64,000 nucleotides of DNA, from assembly GCF_015751965.1 (NCBI RefSeq), contig NZ_JADOVH010000001.1, positions 558,001 through 622,000 on the forward strand, read 5' to 3'. The notes under the pieces were generated by a model that had not been told where the DNA came from, made no database searches, and worked only from the letters and a program-made list of their open reading frames with translations. Numbering within the stretch: position 1 is the first letter of the stretch; every line of letters starts with the position of its first letter. Origin of the DNA: Frigoribacterium sp. CG_9.8. GTDB taxonomy: Bacteria; Actinomycetota; Actinomycetes; Actinomycetales; Microbacteriaceae. The translations under genes were made by a program, and so were the position numbers. Below, piece after piece: positions 52,107-61,735 of this stretch.

Positions 52107-53240
52107 CTATGCCTGTGGCGCGAGCTGCTTTTTCCAGGCACCCTCGAATCCCATCGAGACGAACCCGATGGCCTCGTTCACGTCGAGCATGTGCCGATTC
52201 TCCTCGGCGTTGAAGGTAAGGATCGAAGGATGGCCCGGGGCAATGGACTGCAGATTGCGAATGTTTGCAACCTTCAGCAGCATGCCAAGCCGGCGTCCGC
52301 GGTGCTCCGTGAGCACGATCGTGTCGTTCTGGAATACCGGGCGAGCGAGTTCGGCAGGAACCCCGAGTTCGGTCATCCCGGCGAGGCGTGCGGATGGCAG
52401 GTGCTCCACTACGGAGACCAGGTATTTTTTCGGGCCAGCTTCGACACGATCCTCGTAGTCGATGAGTCGTTGGCGGGTCCAGATATCTTCGGGTTCTTTC
52501 AGGCCTGCACTCGGGGCATCCGTGCTCATGCGCGTGAATAGCAGCGCCATGTCGTCAAGCCAGCGATCGGGCGTTCGGCCGGTCCACTGGTGTACCCGGA
52601 AGTCCGCACCGGCGCGACCGGCGGATTCGTCGAAGCGATGGTCGATCATCGCTGTGGAGACGGGGAGCACGAGGCGGCTGAGGCGTTCCACCTGTTCGAG
52701 CCGGTAGCCGCGACCGAGCAAAAAGCGCACCTCGGCATTGGCTGCGGGAACCGACCCGAAACCGGTGGGAGACTCGAGCCGTTGCCCCGCGGCCGCTCGA
52801 GACGCTGCGTAGACCACGATGGCGCCGCGCCTGCGCTCGGTGGCCAGGTGCTCGAGGTGGTCAGCCAGAGCCGTGCCGATGCCGCGATTCCGGTATTGCG
52901 GATGCACCTGCACGTCAACCCATGCCATGTCATCGGCGGCCGCTGCGCGTGTTTGGAAGGTCGCCCGTGCCACGATTCGGCCGTCAACCCGGGCCGCAAA
53001 CAACTGTTTTGGCTCGTACTCCTGGTCGAGCCACACCGGCAGCAATTCGGCGGGGGTCAACGAGAGTTCGTCGGTGCCGTAGCCGTCTGCCGCGACAGCG
53101 TTACGCACCTCGACGGTTTCGGTGAACGCGGTTTGGATTGCCGCGGTTTTCATGGGTTCGGTGACGCCCCGGTCATTGTCAGCGCTCGGATGATCGAGGT
53201 GCGAGGGTATTGCAACTCGCTCGAGAGTGACGTCAGTCAC
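52107..53240 (-). CDS. Tandem GNAT-domain N-acetyltransferase
   Basis: 377 residues with two GNAT folds. The N-terminal one has the acetyl-CoA loop VHPQYRNRGIGTALADHL near residue 113; the C-terminal one has the same position as TEHRGRRLGMLLKV near 308, typical of mycothiol synthase-like duplications. GTG start with a strong AGGAGGT 8 nt upstream. The acyl acceptor is unknown. The gene is alone between the two-component system and the LuxR remnant. Confidence 0.82.
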   Translation of the reverse strand: MTDVTLERVAIPSHLDHPSADNDRGVTEPMKTAAIQTAFTETVEVRNAVAADGYGTDELSLTPAELLPVWLDQEYEPKQLFAARVDGRIVARATFQTRAAAADDMAWVDVQVHPQYRNRGIGTALADHLEHLATERRRGAIVVYAASRAAAGQRLESPTGFGSVPAANAEVRFLLGRGYRLEQVERLSRLVLPVSTAMIDHRFDESAGRAGADFRVHQWTGRTPDRWLDDMALLFTRMSTDAPSAGLKEPEDIWTRQRLIDYEDRVEAGPKKYLVSVVEHLPSARLAGMTELGVPAELARPVFQNDTIVLTEHRGRRLGMLLKVANIRNLQSIAPGHPSILTFNAEENRHMLDVNEAIGFVSMGFEGAWKKQLAPQA

Positions 53241-53765
53241 AGCGGTGACCTCCTGTTCCGCCGCCCGGATGTAGACAGCCGACCAGAGTACAACCGAGGC
53301 TCAGGGATGAGAGCCGATCGATACCGAAGCGTTAGGACAGCAGCCACCCGTTGTCGGCGGCGATCCGCACGGCTTCGCCACCGTTGCGCGGCCTCGTCTT
53401 GCCGATCGCCGCGGAGAGATGGTTGCGCACGATGCCCTATGTTCTAGGCACTCCGCTGCGCAACTCATGCAGAACCTGCGCCAGCATCTCAGGGCTCCCG
53501 GCTTTTCGTGGAAGGACCTCGAGTCGCCCGCAGTCCGCAGGATTCACAATCGACTCGGTAGCAGTTGCGGGTAAATTGCGTGCGAAGTCGCAACTGCTCC
53601 CGAGTCGATTCGAAATACCGGTCGGGAACCGGGGTGTGGCGCGGGAAGTCGGGCCCGCGTAGTCAGAAGCGGAGGTGCGGACTGCCCGGGATGGCCTCCC
53701 CTCTCCGGTACCGTTGAGCCAGACATTCGTGGGCCAGCAGGCGGGCGAGAAAGAGGGGCGGGCCG
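53241..53765. other. 525-bp gap upstream of smc holding a regulator fragment
   Basis: Apart from the short LuxR-type remnant (listed separately), I see no supported gene. The half nearest smc is G-rich and probably contains its promoter; no clear TANNNT box at leaderless spacing was found for smc. Confidence 0.5.
53332..53436 (-). pseudogene. C-terminal LuxR/NarL DNA-binding fragment
   Basis: A 34-codon fragment ends in TAA and begins just after an in-frame TAG. It reads GIVRNHLSAAIGKTRPRNGGEAVRIAADNGWLLS in two halves, which is the DNA-recognition helix and tail of NarL/DesR-type regulators (GTVRNHLSxAIxKTxARN). The receiver and the rest of the HTH are gone or unrecognisable, so it is a decayed response-regulator gene. 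Confidence 0.65.
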
Positions 53766-56700
53766 GTGTACCTGAAGAGCCTGACCCTGAAAGGGTTCAA
53801 GTCGTTCGCTCAAGCCACGACCTTCGCCTTCGAGCAGGGAGTTACCTGCGTCGTCGGGCCGAATGGCTCCGGTAAGTCCAATGTCGTGGATGCGCTTGCC
53901 TGGGTGATGGGCGAACAGGGAGCGAAGACCCTGCGCGGCGGCAAGATGGAAGACGTGATCTTCGCCGGAACGGCGACGAAGGGTCCGCTCGGGCGCGCCG
54001 AGGTAATCCTCACCATCGATAATTCAGATGGCGCATTGCCCATCGACTACGCCGAGGTCACCATCAGTCGCACGCTGTTCCGCAACGGGGGCTCGGAATA
54101 CGCCATCAACGGTGACACCTGCCGACTCCTCGACGTGCAGGAGTTGCTGAGCGATTCTGGTCTCGGGAGGGAGATGCACGTCATCGTCGGCCAGGGCCAG
54201 CTCGATGCCGTTCTGCACGCCAGCCCGGAAGAGCGCCGGGGGTTCATCGAAGAAGCCGCGGGCATCCTCAAACATCGCCGTCGCAAAGAAAAGACGATCC
54301 GCAAGCTTGACGCGATGCAGGCCAACCTCACCCGACTGTCCGACTTGGCGGGGGAGATCCGTCGCCAGCTCAAGCCGCTTGGCCACCAGGCCGAGATTGC
54401 CAAGGAGGCCCAGTCGATCGCATCGATCGTGCGGGATGCGCGGGCTCGGCTGCTCGCCGACGAGGTGGTCACCTTGCGTACCGCCATCACGACGTCGAGT
54501 CGCAGCGAAAGCGAGCGCAAGACCCAGCGCATCGTGCTCCAGGAGCAGCTCGACCAGGCGAAGCTGCGTGAGCACCGCATCGAACAGTCGCAGGAGGGGG
54601 ATGCGGTGGATGCGGCGCGCCGCACTTCCTTCGGCCTCGAGTCTGTGCAGGAGCGCCTGCGCAACCTGTATTCCCTCGCCAACCAACGTCTGCTCCTGCT
54701 CGGTCAGCAGGCCGAGGGACCGGATGCCGTGCAGGGCGTCACCCGCCAGATGGTGTCCGATGCCGAAGACGAGGTCGAGCGCATTGCCGCGACGATCGTG
54801 GATGCCGAGGCGGCCTGGCATGACGCTCAGGCGGCGACCGCGGTAGCGCGCGCCAACCTTGACGGGCTCGACGAGCAGATTGCGTACCAGTCCACCCTGG
54901 TGTCCCGCCACGACCTGGAGATCGCGGGGCTCACCGGCCTAAAAGACAGTGCCGCATCCCGGCTCGCTGCGGTGCGGGGGGAAGTGCTGCGCCAGCAGAA
55001 TGCGCTGGATGCTGCACGCGAGCGTCGCGAACTCGCCCAGGTGGCGTTCGTCGAGCTCGAAGCCGAAGCGATGGTGTCGGATACCGGCGAAACGGATCTC
55101 GATGCCGCGTACGAGACGGCCCAGGCCGAGGTCGTCGATGCCGAGGCGGAAATCGATCGCCTGCGCGACGCCCTGCACGGCAACGAGCGTGAGCGGGATG
55201 CTCTCGCCGCTCGTGTCAGTGCCCTGTCATCGGCGATGGATCAGAAGGATGGCTCGAGTGCACTCGTTGCCGCGCGGCTCGATGGCATTCAGGGTCTCGT
55301 CGCCGAGCATGTGCAGGTCAGCCCCGGCTACGAAGCGGCGATTGCCGCAGCTCTCGGCTCACTCACCGACGCGGTCCTGTCCGACAGCCGTGACGCAGCG
55401 CTCGCTGCGCTCGAATACTCGGCGAACAACGATTTGGGCCGGGTGGAAGTGGTGCTCGGTGAGACGGCTGTCGACGTTCTTGCGGCGCGCCCTCTCGAAG
55501 TGTCTCTCGAAGATGCCATCGTTTCGGCGGCACACGTGGTCACCGCTCCCGGCGGGGTGCGGCTGCTGCTTTCCGGCATCCTGATCGCGGACGACCTGGT
55601 GACGGCTCGAGACGCCTGGTCACGGCTCGAGGCTCGCTCGGGCACCACCATCATCACGAAGGCGGGGGACGTGCTCTCCGAGTACGTCTTGCGCGGGGGG
55701 TCGGGTGCCAAGCGCTCGCGCCTCGAGCTGGTGGCCGATCGGGATGCTGCGAAACACCGTCTCGAGGAGGTCACCTCGCTCATCGACCGGGCGCGGTTCG
55801 CCCTCGCCGAGCAGCGCGGTCGCCTCGAGGTCGCGAAGGAGCAGTCCACCCGGGCGCTCGCAGCACTTCGCCAATTCGACTCCCAGCTCGCTTCACAGAC
55901 CGAGAAGCTCAACCGCGCGCGCGTGCAGGCGGAGGCCGCTGCGGCCGAAGCCGAGCGCCTCGAACGCGGGCTCGCCCTCGCGACGGACGCCGTGACGGAT
56001 GCCGCAACCGCAGCCGAACGCGCTGCCCAAGAACTCGACATCTTCGTCTCCCGCCCGCGCCCCATCCTTGATGTGGCCGCTCGTGATGGGGTTCTCGCCG
56101 ACCTCGACGAGGTTCGTGAGAACGAAGTCGAGGCGAGGCTGCAGGTCGAGACCGCGCGCGAACGCGCCAGGGCCGAGCAGCTGCGCGCGGCACAGTTGAA
56201 GCGTCGGCTGGAGGCTGAGCGTGAGGCGGCTGACGAGGCGGCTAGGCGAGCGGTGATCCGGCGCCGGCAGGTGGCATCCGCTCAGACAGTGATCGACGCC
56301 CTCCCGGCCGTGCTGGATGCGGTGGACCGTTCGGTGTCCGAGGCCCGGGTGCAACTGGCCGCGCGCGAGTCCGAGCGCTCCGCCCAGAATCTGGAGTTGG
56401 CCGATTTGCGCCGCGGAGAGAACGCGCTGCGTGAGCGGCTCGCGTCGATCAGCGAAGACGTGCACGGGCTCGAGATGCTTCTCTACGAGAAGAAGTTGCA
56501 CCTGTCGTCGCTGCTCGAACGGGCTGGCAAGGAACTCGGGCTCGTGGAAGACGTACTCGTGGCCGAATACGGTCCAGAGCAGCCGATACCCGACCCGGGC
56601 GACGCAGCCGGCTCCCTGCCCGAGGAGCCTGCTGACACCTTGGTCGCGGGTTCCCTTGGTGCTGGGGTCGCGCAATCGCCGGCCCGAGTGCCTCAGCCCC

Positions 56701-57374
56701 ACCGCGCCTTTGTGCGCGCGGAGCAAGAGGTGCGCCTCGCCAAAGCCGAGCGCACGCTCGCCCAACTCGGCCGGATCAACCCGCTCGCTCTCGAGGAGTT
56801 CGCTGCGCTCGAGCAACGGCATCGGTTTCTCACCGAGCAGCTCACCGATCTCACCGCCACCCGCACCGACCTACTCACGATCATTGGTGAGATTGACGGA
56901 AAAATGGAGGACATCTTCTCGAGTGCCTTCGAAGACACCCGTGAGGCGTTCAACACGGTTTTCCCGATCCTGTTCCCCGGCGGCACGGGCAGCATCTTCC
57001 TCACCGAGCCCGACAGCATGCTGACAACGGGCATCGAAGTCACGGTGCGGCCAGCCGGCAAGAAGATCGAACGACTGTCGCTGCTGAGCGGCGGTGAGCG
57101 GTCGCTGGCTGCTGTCGCACTGCTCATCGCCATCTTCAAGGCTCGCCCGAGCCCGTTCTACATCATGGATGAGGTGGAGGCGGCACTCGATGACGCCAAC
57201 CTCGGTCGCCTGCTGCAGATTTTCGAAGATCTGCGCGAGACATCGCAGCTCATCATCATCACGCACCAGAAGCGCACGATGGAGATTGCGGATGCCCTGT
57301 ATGGCGTAAGCATGCGCGCTGACGGCATCAGCGCGGTCGTCGGACAGCGCGTGAGGGCGGAGACTTCCGCCTGA
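53766..57374 (+). CDS. smc: Chromosome segregation protein SMC
   Basis: 1202-residue condensin ATPase. Walker A GPNGSGKSNVVDALAWVMGEQ near residue 32, a hinge domain at about 510-660 (VSPGYEAAIAAALGSLTDAVL), two long coiled-coil arms on either side rich in Glu, Ala, Arg and Leu, and a C-terminal head with LSGGERSLAAVALLIAIFKARPSPFYIMDEVEAALDDAN in segments (signature and Walker B). Forms a dimer and with ScpAB compacts DNA. Between mutM and ftsY as in relatives, but separated from both by extra genes. Confidence 0.97.
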   Translation: MYLKSLTLKGFKSFAQATTFAFEQGVTCVVGPNGSGKSNVVDALAWVMGEQGAKTLRGGKMEDVIFAGTATKGPLGRAEVILTIDNSDGALPIDYAEVTISRTLFRNGGSEYAINGDTCRLLDVQELLSDSGLGREMHVIVGQGQLDAVLHASPEERRGFIEEAAGILKHRRRKEKTIRKLDAMQANLTRLSDLAGEIRRQLKPLGHQAEIAKEAQSIASIVRDARARLLADEVVTLRTAITTSSRSESERKTQRIVLQEQLDQAKLREHRIEQSQEGDAVDAARRTSFGLESVQERLRNLYSLANQRLLLLGQQAEGPDAVQGVTRQMVSDAEDEVERIAATIVDAEAAWHDAQAATAVARANLDGLDEQIAYQSTLVSRHDLEIAGLTGLKDSAASRLAAVRGEVLRQQNALDAARERRELAQVAFVELEAEAMVSDTGETDLDAAYETAQAEVVDAEAEIDRLRDALHGNERERDALAARVSALSSAMDQKDGSSALVAARLDGIQGLVAEHVQVSPGYEAAIAAALGSLTDAVLSDSRDAALAALEYSANNDLGRVEVVLGETAVDVLAARPLEVSLEDAIVSAAHVVTAPGGVRLLLSGILIADDLVTARDAWSRLEARSGTTIITKAGDVLSEYVLRGGSGAKRSRLELVADRDAAKHRLEEVTSLIDRARFALAEQRGRLEVAKEQSTRALAALRQFDSQLASQTEKLNRARVQAEAAAAEAERLERGLALATDAVTDAATAAERAAQELDIFVSRPRPILDVAARDGVLADLDEVRENEVEARLQVETARERARAEQLRAAQLKRRLEAEREAADEAARRAVIRRRQVASAQTVIDALPAVLDAVDRSVSEARVQLAARESERSAQNLELADLRRGENALRERLASISEDVHGLEMLLYEKKLHLSSLLERAGKELGLVEDVLVAEYGPEQPIPDPGDAAGSLPEEPADTLVAGSLGAGVAQSPARVPQPHRAFVRAEQEVRLAKAERTLAQLGRINPLALEEFAALEQRHRFLTEQLTDLTATRTDLLTIIGEIDGKMEDIFSSAFEDTREAFNTVFPILFPGGTGSIFLTEPDSMLTTGIEVTVRPAGKKIERLSLLSGGERSLAAVALLIAIFKARPSPFYIMDEVEAALDDANLGRLLQIFEDLRETSQLIIITHQKRTMEIADALYGVSMRADGISAVVGQRVRAETSA

Positions 57375-57421
57375 TCGGCGAAGTTGTTGGACCGCGTCCA
57401 TTAAGTGCCTAAGCTAGTGCC

Positions 57422-58081
57422 ATGGTTGACATCATCATCGCCGGACTCGCACCGGACCTCGTGCCCTATCCTGAGGCGCTCGCTCTGCAGCGCAGCATCC
57501 ATTCCGAAGTGGTGGAGGGTACCCGGGCCGACACGGTTCTGCTGCTCGAGCATCCGTCGGTCTACACCGCCGGCTCACGCACCGAGGCAAGTGAGCGACC
57601 GGATGACGGCTCGCCGGTCATCGATGTCGACCGCGGCGGCAAGCTCACCTGGCACGGCCCGGGGCAGCTGGTGGGGTACCCGATCCTGCGACTGCTCAAC
57701 CCCGTCGATGTCGTGGCCTATGTGCGCCGACTCGAGGAGCTGCTCATCGACGTGATCGCTCACTTCGGGGTGACCGGGGTACGGGTGGCAGGCCGGTCAG
57801 GAGTCTGGATCGTGGATGGGGTGCGCGATGAGAAGATCGCGGCCATCGGCATCCGGGTCGCCGGTGGTGTCACGATGCACGGCTTCGCACTCAATTGCAG
57901 CAACTCCCTCGACCCCTACGAGCACATCGTGGCCTGCGGCATCCGGGATGCGGGCGTCACCACGATCAGCCGTGAAGCCGGCAGAGATGTCACCCCGGCC
58001 GACGCGGCCGCTATTGTTTCCGAGCGCTTCGACGCGTTCGTTGCCGAGCACGCTTTCGAGACTTCGGCGGTCTCAGCATGA
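57422..58081 (+). CDS. lipB: Lipoyl(octanoyl) transferase
   Basis: Transfers octanoate from acyl carrier protein to lipoyl domains of 2-oxoacid dehydrogenases. 219 residues with [20 protein letters not shown], the [22 protein letters not shown] region and the catalytic Lys/Cys residues of this family (IAACGIRD-type, here [13 protein letters not shown]). TAAGCT lies 6 nt before the ATG. Its stop overlaps lipA by 4 nt. Confidence 0.95.
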   Translation: MVDIIIAGLAPDLVPYPEALALQRSIHSEVVEGTRADTVLLLEHPSVYTAGSRTEASERPDDGSPVIDVDRGGKLTWHGPGQLVGYPILRLLNPVDVVAYVRRLEELLIDVIAHFGVTGVRVAGRSGVWIVDGVRDEKIAAIGIRVAGGVTMHGFALNCSNSLDPYEHIVACGIRDAGVTTISREAGRDVTPADAAAIVSERFDAFVAEHAFETSAVSA

Positions 58082-59064
58082 CCGCCGCACCAGACGGACG
58101 GCGGATGCTTCGCCTCGAGATCCGCAATACCGAGACGCCGATCGAGCGCAAGCCCCCGTGGATCAAGACTGTGGCACGGCAGGGACCGGAATACCTCGAA
58201 CTGCAGAAACTCGTGAAGGACGAAGGTCTTCACACGGTGTGCCAGGAGGCCGGATGCCCCAACATCTACGAGTGCTGGGAAGACCGCGAGGCGACCTTCC
58301 TCATTGGCGGATCCCAGTGCACCCGCCGGTGCGACTTCTGCCAGATCGACACCGGTAAGCCGGCCGACTACGACATGGATGAGCCGCGCCGCGTTGCCGA
58401 CTCGGTGCTCAGCATGCGGCTGCGGTACGCCACCGTCACCGGTGTCGCCCGCGACGACCTCCCCGACGAGGGCGCCTGGCTGCACGCCGAAACTGTGCGA
58501 CGCATCCATGCGGTCAACCCCGGAACGGGCGTCGAGATCCTCGCCACCGACTTCTCGGGCAACCCCGACCTGCTCGCCGAAGTCTTCTCCTCGCGTCCGG
58601 AGGTGTTCGCCCACAACGTCGAGACGGTGCCGCGGCTGTTCAAGCGCATCCGTCCGGCCTTTCGCTACGAACGCTCGCTTGGCGTCATCACCAGCGCGCG
58701 CGAGGCAGGACTCATTACCAAGTCCAACCTGATCCTCGGTATGGGCGAGGAGCGCGTGGAGATCAGTCAAGCGCTGCAAGACCTGCACGATGCCGGAACC
58801 GACATCATCACCGTCACCCAGTACCTGCGCCCGACCGCGAGGCACCTGCCCGTGGCACGGTATTTGCCGCCGCAGGAGTTCATCGAGATCAAAGAAGAGG
58901 CTGAGGCCATCGGATTCCTCGGGGTACTCGCCGGTCCGCTGGTTCGGTCGTCCTACCGGGCCGGACGTCTGTGGGCGCAGTCGATGAAGCGCAAGGGCAT
59001 CGAACTGCCAGAACAGCTCGCACACCTCGCCGACACTGATCTGGGGTTCGCGCAGGCGGTTTAG
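58078..59064 (+). CDS. lipA: Lipoyl synthase
   Basis: Radical SAM enzyme that inserts two sulfurs into octanoyl groups. The 328 residues contain the radical-SAM CX3CX2C motif in [11 protein letters not shown] and the second Fe-S cluster Cys residues near the N-terminus ([12 protein letters not shown]), both required for lipoylation. Translationally coupled to lipB. Confidence 0.97.
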   Translation: MTAAPDGRRMLRLEIRNTETPIERKPPWIKTVARQGPEYLELQKLVKDEGLHTVCQEAGCPNIYECWEDREATFLIGGSQCTRRCDFCQIDTGKPADYDMDEPRRVADSVLSMRLRYATVTGVARDDLPDEGAWLHAETVRRIHAVNPGTGVEILATDFSGNPDLLAEVFSSRPEVFAHNVETVPRLFKRIRPAFRYERSLGVITSAREAGLITKSNLILGMGEERVEISQALQDLHDAGTDIITVTQYLRPTARHLPVARYLPPQEFIEIKEEAEAIGFLGVLAGPLVRSSYRAGRLWAQSMKRKGIELPEQLAHLADTDLGFAQAV

Positions 59065-59095
59065 CGGGGTGACAGCCGGGCGGTGCGGGCGGGGG

Positions 59096-59656
59096 TCAGC
59101 CGACGACGAGGGCTTCGTCGTTGACGGTGTGCACGCGCCATCCCTCACCCAGGCGGTCGAAGGTGGCAGTCGACCCGTTTTCAATCGCGGGAAGTTTCTG
59201 TCCGGCGAGGGCACCGAGCGTGCAGCGGATGATCGTGCCGTGGCAGACGATCACCACGTTCCTGTCGCCGTAGTCGTCGGCGATGCGGTCCAGTGCGGCG
59301 ATGCCACGGGCGACCACCGAGTCGAGGCTCTCGAGTCCGGGGTAGGCGTGGTCAGGCCAGTTCGCCGCGATGTCTTCGGCCGTCGCACCCTCGGCATCGC
59401 CGTAATGGCGTTCCGCGAGGAGGTCGTAGCTGGGTCCGAGTGTGATTCCGAGGCCATCGGCGATGATCTGTGCCGTCTCCCGGGCACGGCTGAGCGGCGA
59501 ACTCACCACGGCATCCCAGCGCGTTCCGGTGAGCGCATCGACGGCATGTCTTGCCTGCTCCCGCCCGGTGTCATTGAGTGGAATGTCGGAGGAGCCCTGG
59601 AGCCGAAGCTGCCGGTTCCACTCGGTCTGGCCATGGCGGATGAAGGCGAAAGTCAC
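59096..59656 (-). CDS. Histidine phosphatase family protein
   Basis: 186-residue phosphoglycerate-mutase-like phosphatase. The catalytic N-terminal RHGQTEWN lies at residues 7-14; ETAQIIADGL and the second catalytic region VVIVCHGTIIRCTLGAL are present. GTG 59656 is the only start that keeps RHG near the N-terminus. It converges with lipA and lies divergently to ftsY. Substrate unknown. Confidence 0.92.
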   Translation of the reverse strand: MTFAFIRHGQTEWNRQLRLQGSSDIPLNDTGREQARHAVDALTGTRWDAVVSSPLSRARETAQIIADGLGITLGPSYDLLAERHYGDAEGATAEDIAANWPDHAYPGLESLDSVVARGIAALDRIADDYGDRNVVIVCHGTIIRCTLGALAGQKLPAIENGSTATFDRLGEGWRVHTVNDEALVVG

Positions 59657-59773
59657 CTCCCTAGTCTGCCGTGCTCAGCGGCGGCTGGTTCTCGCGACGA
59701 CCTGCCGACACGCTCAGCTCGATCGGGGCATCCGGCGCGTCGTGGACCTCTCACGGATCAGTAGCATTGGCCT

Positions 59774-60646
59774 ATGGCTTCTCCCTGGTCCCTGTCGGGC
59801 GCTCTCAAGGGCATGTTCGCTCGCAAGACCATCGACGATGAGACCTGGAACGACCTCGAAGATGCCCTGATTACGGCTGATTTCGGCCCCGCCCTCACCG
59901 AAGCGATTATTGACGAGCTCCGCGCAAGCGTGAAGCGTTTCAACACCACCGATCCGGTCGACCTGAAGCGGATGTTGCGCGAGACACTCGAGGAGCGGCT
60001 CTCCCGCCTCAACCCCACCCTCACGCTCAGTGCACGCCCCGCGGTGGTGCTCGTGGTCGGGGTCAACGGAGTTGGCAAGACCACCACCATCGGCAAGTTT
60101 GCAAAGTTTCTCGGCGGGTATGGCCGCAGCGTGATCGTCGGCGCGGCCGACACGTTTCGGGCGGCGGCCGTCGAACAGCTGGCCACCTGGGCGGAGCGCG
60201 GCGGTGCCGCCATCCAGCGTCCGCAGCAGCAGGGCCAGGATCCGGCATCCGTCGCCTACCAGACTGTGGAGCGCGCACAGCGCGAGGGAATCGACATCGT
60301 GCTGATTGACACCGCAGGCCGCCTCCAGACCAAGAGCGGCCTCATGGACGAGCTTGCGAAGATCCGCCGGGTGATCGAGAAGCAGACCGAGATCGCGGAG
60401 GTGCTGCTCGTGCTCGATGCGACGACCGGCCAGAATGGCCTCGCCCAGGCGGAGGCGTTCATCGAGCACGCGGGCGTCACCGGGCTTGTGCTGACCAAGC
60501 TCGATGGCTCGGCCAAGGGCGGCTTCGTGCTGTCGGTGCAGGAGAAGACGGGTATCCCGATCAAGCTCGTCGGGCAGGGTGAGGGCATCGGCGACCTCAC
60601 CGGGTTCACGCCACATGTATTCGTGCAAAACCTGATCGGATCATGA
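59774..60646 (+). CDS. ftsY: Signal recognition particle receptor FtsY
   Basis: Membrane receptor that pairs with Ffh in co-translational targeting. 290 residues with a short N-domain and no acidic A-domain, then the G-domain: GVNGVGKTTTIGK, ADTFRAAAVEQL, DTAGRLQTKSGLMDEL and LTKLDGSAKGG. TAGCAT lies 6 nt before the ATG. ffh, often next, is not in the window; iclR lies beyond. Confidence 0.96.
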   Translation: MASPWSLSGALKGMFARKTIDDETWNDLEDALITADFGPALTEAIIDELRASVKRFNTTDPVDLKRMLRETLEERLSRLNPTLTLSARPAVVLVVGVNGVGKTTTIGKFAKFLGGYGRSVIVGAADTFRAAAVEQLATWAERGGAAIQRPQQQGQDPASVAYQTVERAQREGIDIVLIDTAGRLQTKSGLMDELAKIRRVIEKQTEIAEVLLVLDATTGQNGLAQAEAFIEHAGVTGLVLTKLDGSAKGGFVLSVQEKTGIPIKLVGQGEGIGDLTGFTPHVFVQNLIGS

Positions 60647-60680
60647 CCGTTTCCCCTCCCGCCCCTGCGGGTTGACGGAT

Positions 60681-60706
60681 GCCGGGCGCGCTGCACATCG
60701 CCCGGC
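60681..60706. terminator. Strong hairpin between convergent ftsY and iclR genes
   Basis: GCCGGGCG (60681-60688), a 10-nt loop and CGCCCGGC (60699-60706) make a perfect 8-bp GC stem. It lies at the convergent junction. An A-run (60715-60720) is on the iclR side, so the classical T-tract position is only partly met. Confidence 0.6.
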
Positions 60707-60723
60707 TCGGCTCGAAAAAACAG

Positions 60724-61602
60724 CTACCGGTTCATCGATCGCGGAAGTGCTCCCAGCTGGGCCGAGAGTTCCGCCGCGACCCGGGCAGTGAGCATTCCAG
60801 CCTCGCCAAATCGCCCCCCGAGTCGGGTCTTGGGCGCGCTCACGTTGATCGCGGCGATGATCGTGCCCCGAAAGTCGAAGACGGGAGCGGAGACACCCAC
60901 GACGCCCTTTTCGAACTCTTCGTCGACGATCGCATAGCCGCGTCGACGAATAAGAGAAATCTCGGCCCATAGGCTATCGAAATCGGTAACGAGCGGCATC
61001 ACATCCGTGCGGGCTGCGGCGCTGGCCCCCGCGGTCTGCGCCACCGAAGTGAACGGGCTCGTGACTGGTTCATCATGCCCGTGCAGCGCGTACCATCCAC
61101 GCAGATCGTGCTCTGCCCAGTCGCTCACCAGCACTCGACCCGACGAGGTCTGCCATGCCGCAGTGCTCACCCCCTCCCAGCCGAGACCGCGGAAGGCCAA
61201 CTCGCTCAGCTCGCTGGCCAGGGTGAGCACACTGCCGCCACGCAGCACGCAGAGGTGGGTTGTTTCATGTATTGCGGTGACGACCCGGCGCAGGAAGGGA
61301 GCGGATGCCCGCACCAGTCGTGACTCGAGCGTGCGGGCAGCGAGGGCGTAGAGCTGGTAACCCAGGCGATAGCTCTGGGTAATCGGGTCGCGCGAGACGA
61401 GGCCGGACTCGGCCAGGGTCGCGAGCGTACGGGAGACCCCGCCCTTATCGCGACCAGCGAGTTCTGCGACCCGCACGACACCGAGACCGCCCGCTGATTC
61501 TGATTCGGGTGAACCGAGAATTTCGAGCAGTTCAAGATCACGGCGGAGGCCGGAAGAGTTGCGCCGCGGGGCTACAGCCGCTGTCGCTTCGACAGAATTC
61601 AT
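60724..61602 (-). CDS. IclR family transcriptional regulator
   Basis: 292 residues from ATG 61602. An N-terminal winged helix (LGVVRVAELAGRDKGGVSRTLATLAESGLV) and a C-terminal effector domain with FRGLGWEGVSTAAWQTSSGRVLVSDW and VDEEFEKGVVGVSAPVFD. An ATG at 61629 is in frame but would start inside the palindromic operator. It probably represses or activates the divergent OpuC-type importer and itself; effector unknown. Confidence 0.9.
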   Translation of the reverse strand: MNSVEATAAVAPRRNSSGLRRDLELLEILGSPESESAGGLGVVRVAELAGRDKGGVSRTLATLAESGLVSRDPITQSYRLGYQLYALAARTLESRLVRASAPFLRRVVTAIHETTHLCVLRGGSVLTLASELSELAFRGLGWEGVSTAAWQTSSGRVLVSDWAEHDLRGWYALHGHDEPVTSPFTSVAQTAGASAAARTDVMPLVTDFDSLWAEISLIRRRGYAIVDEEFEKGVVGVSAPVFDFRGTIIAAINVSAPKTRLGGRFGEAGMLTARVAAELSAQLGALPRSMNR

Positions 61603-61627
61603 GGCATCACCGTAGTCCTGCGTTGCC

Positions 61628-61653
61628 ATTTGCACAACTGGAGTTGTGCAAAT
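61628..61653. promoter_or_regulatory. Perfect 12-2-12 palindromic operator between iclR and the OpuC-type operon
   Basis: ATTTGCACAACT, spacer GG, then AGTTGTGCAAAT: twelve base pairs match exactly on both sides. It is 25 bp upstream of the chosen iclR start and about 82 bp before the first importer gene. IclR dimers bind such palindromes. Confidence 0.85.
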
Positions 61654-61735
61654 AGAAACTCCCATCTAGTGTTCTGACAAGCCGACGCTCGATCCGAGTC
61701 GCGGCAACTCAACGAAGAGTGAGGTGGAGGCATCC

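Noticed and set aside
60681-60706. Classical Rho-independent terminator for iclR with T-tract
   Set aside because: The T-run on the iclR strand lies before the hairpin rather than after it, so only a hairpin terminator is claimed.
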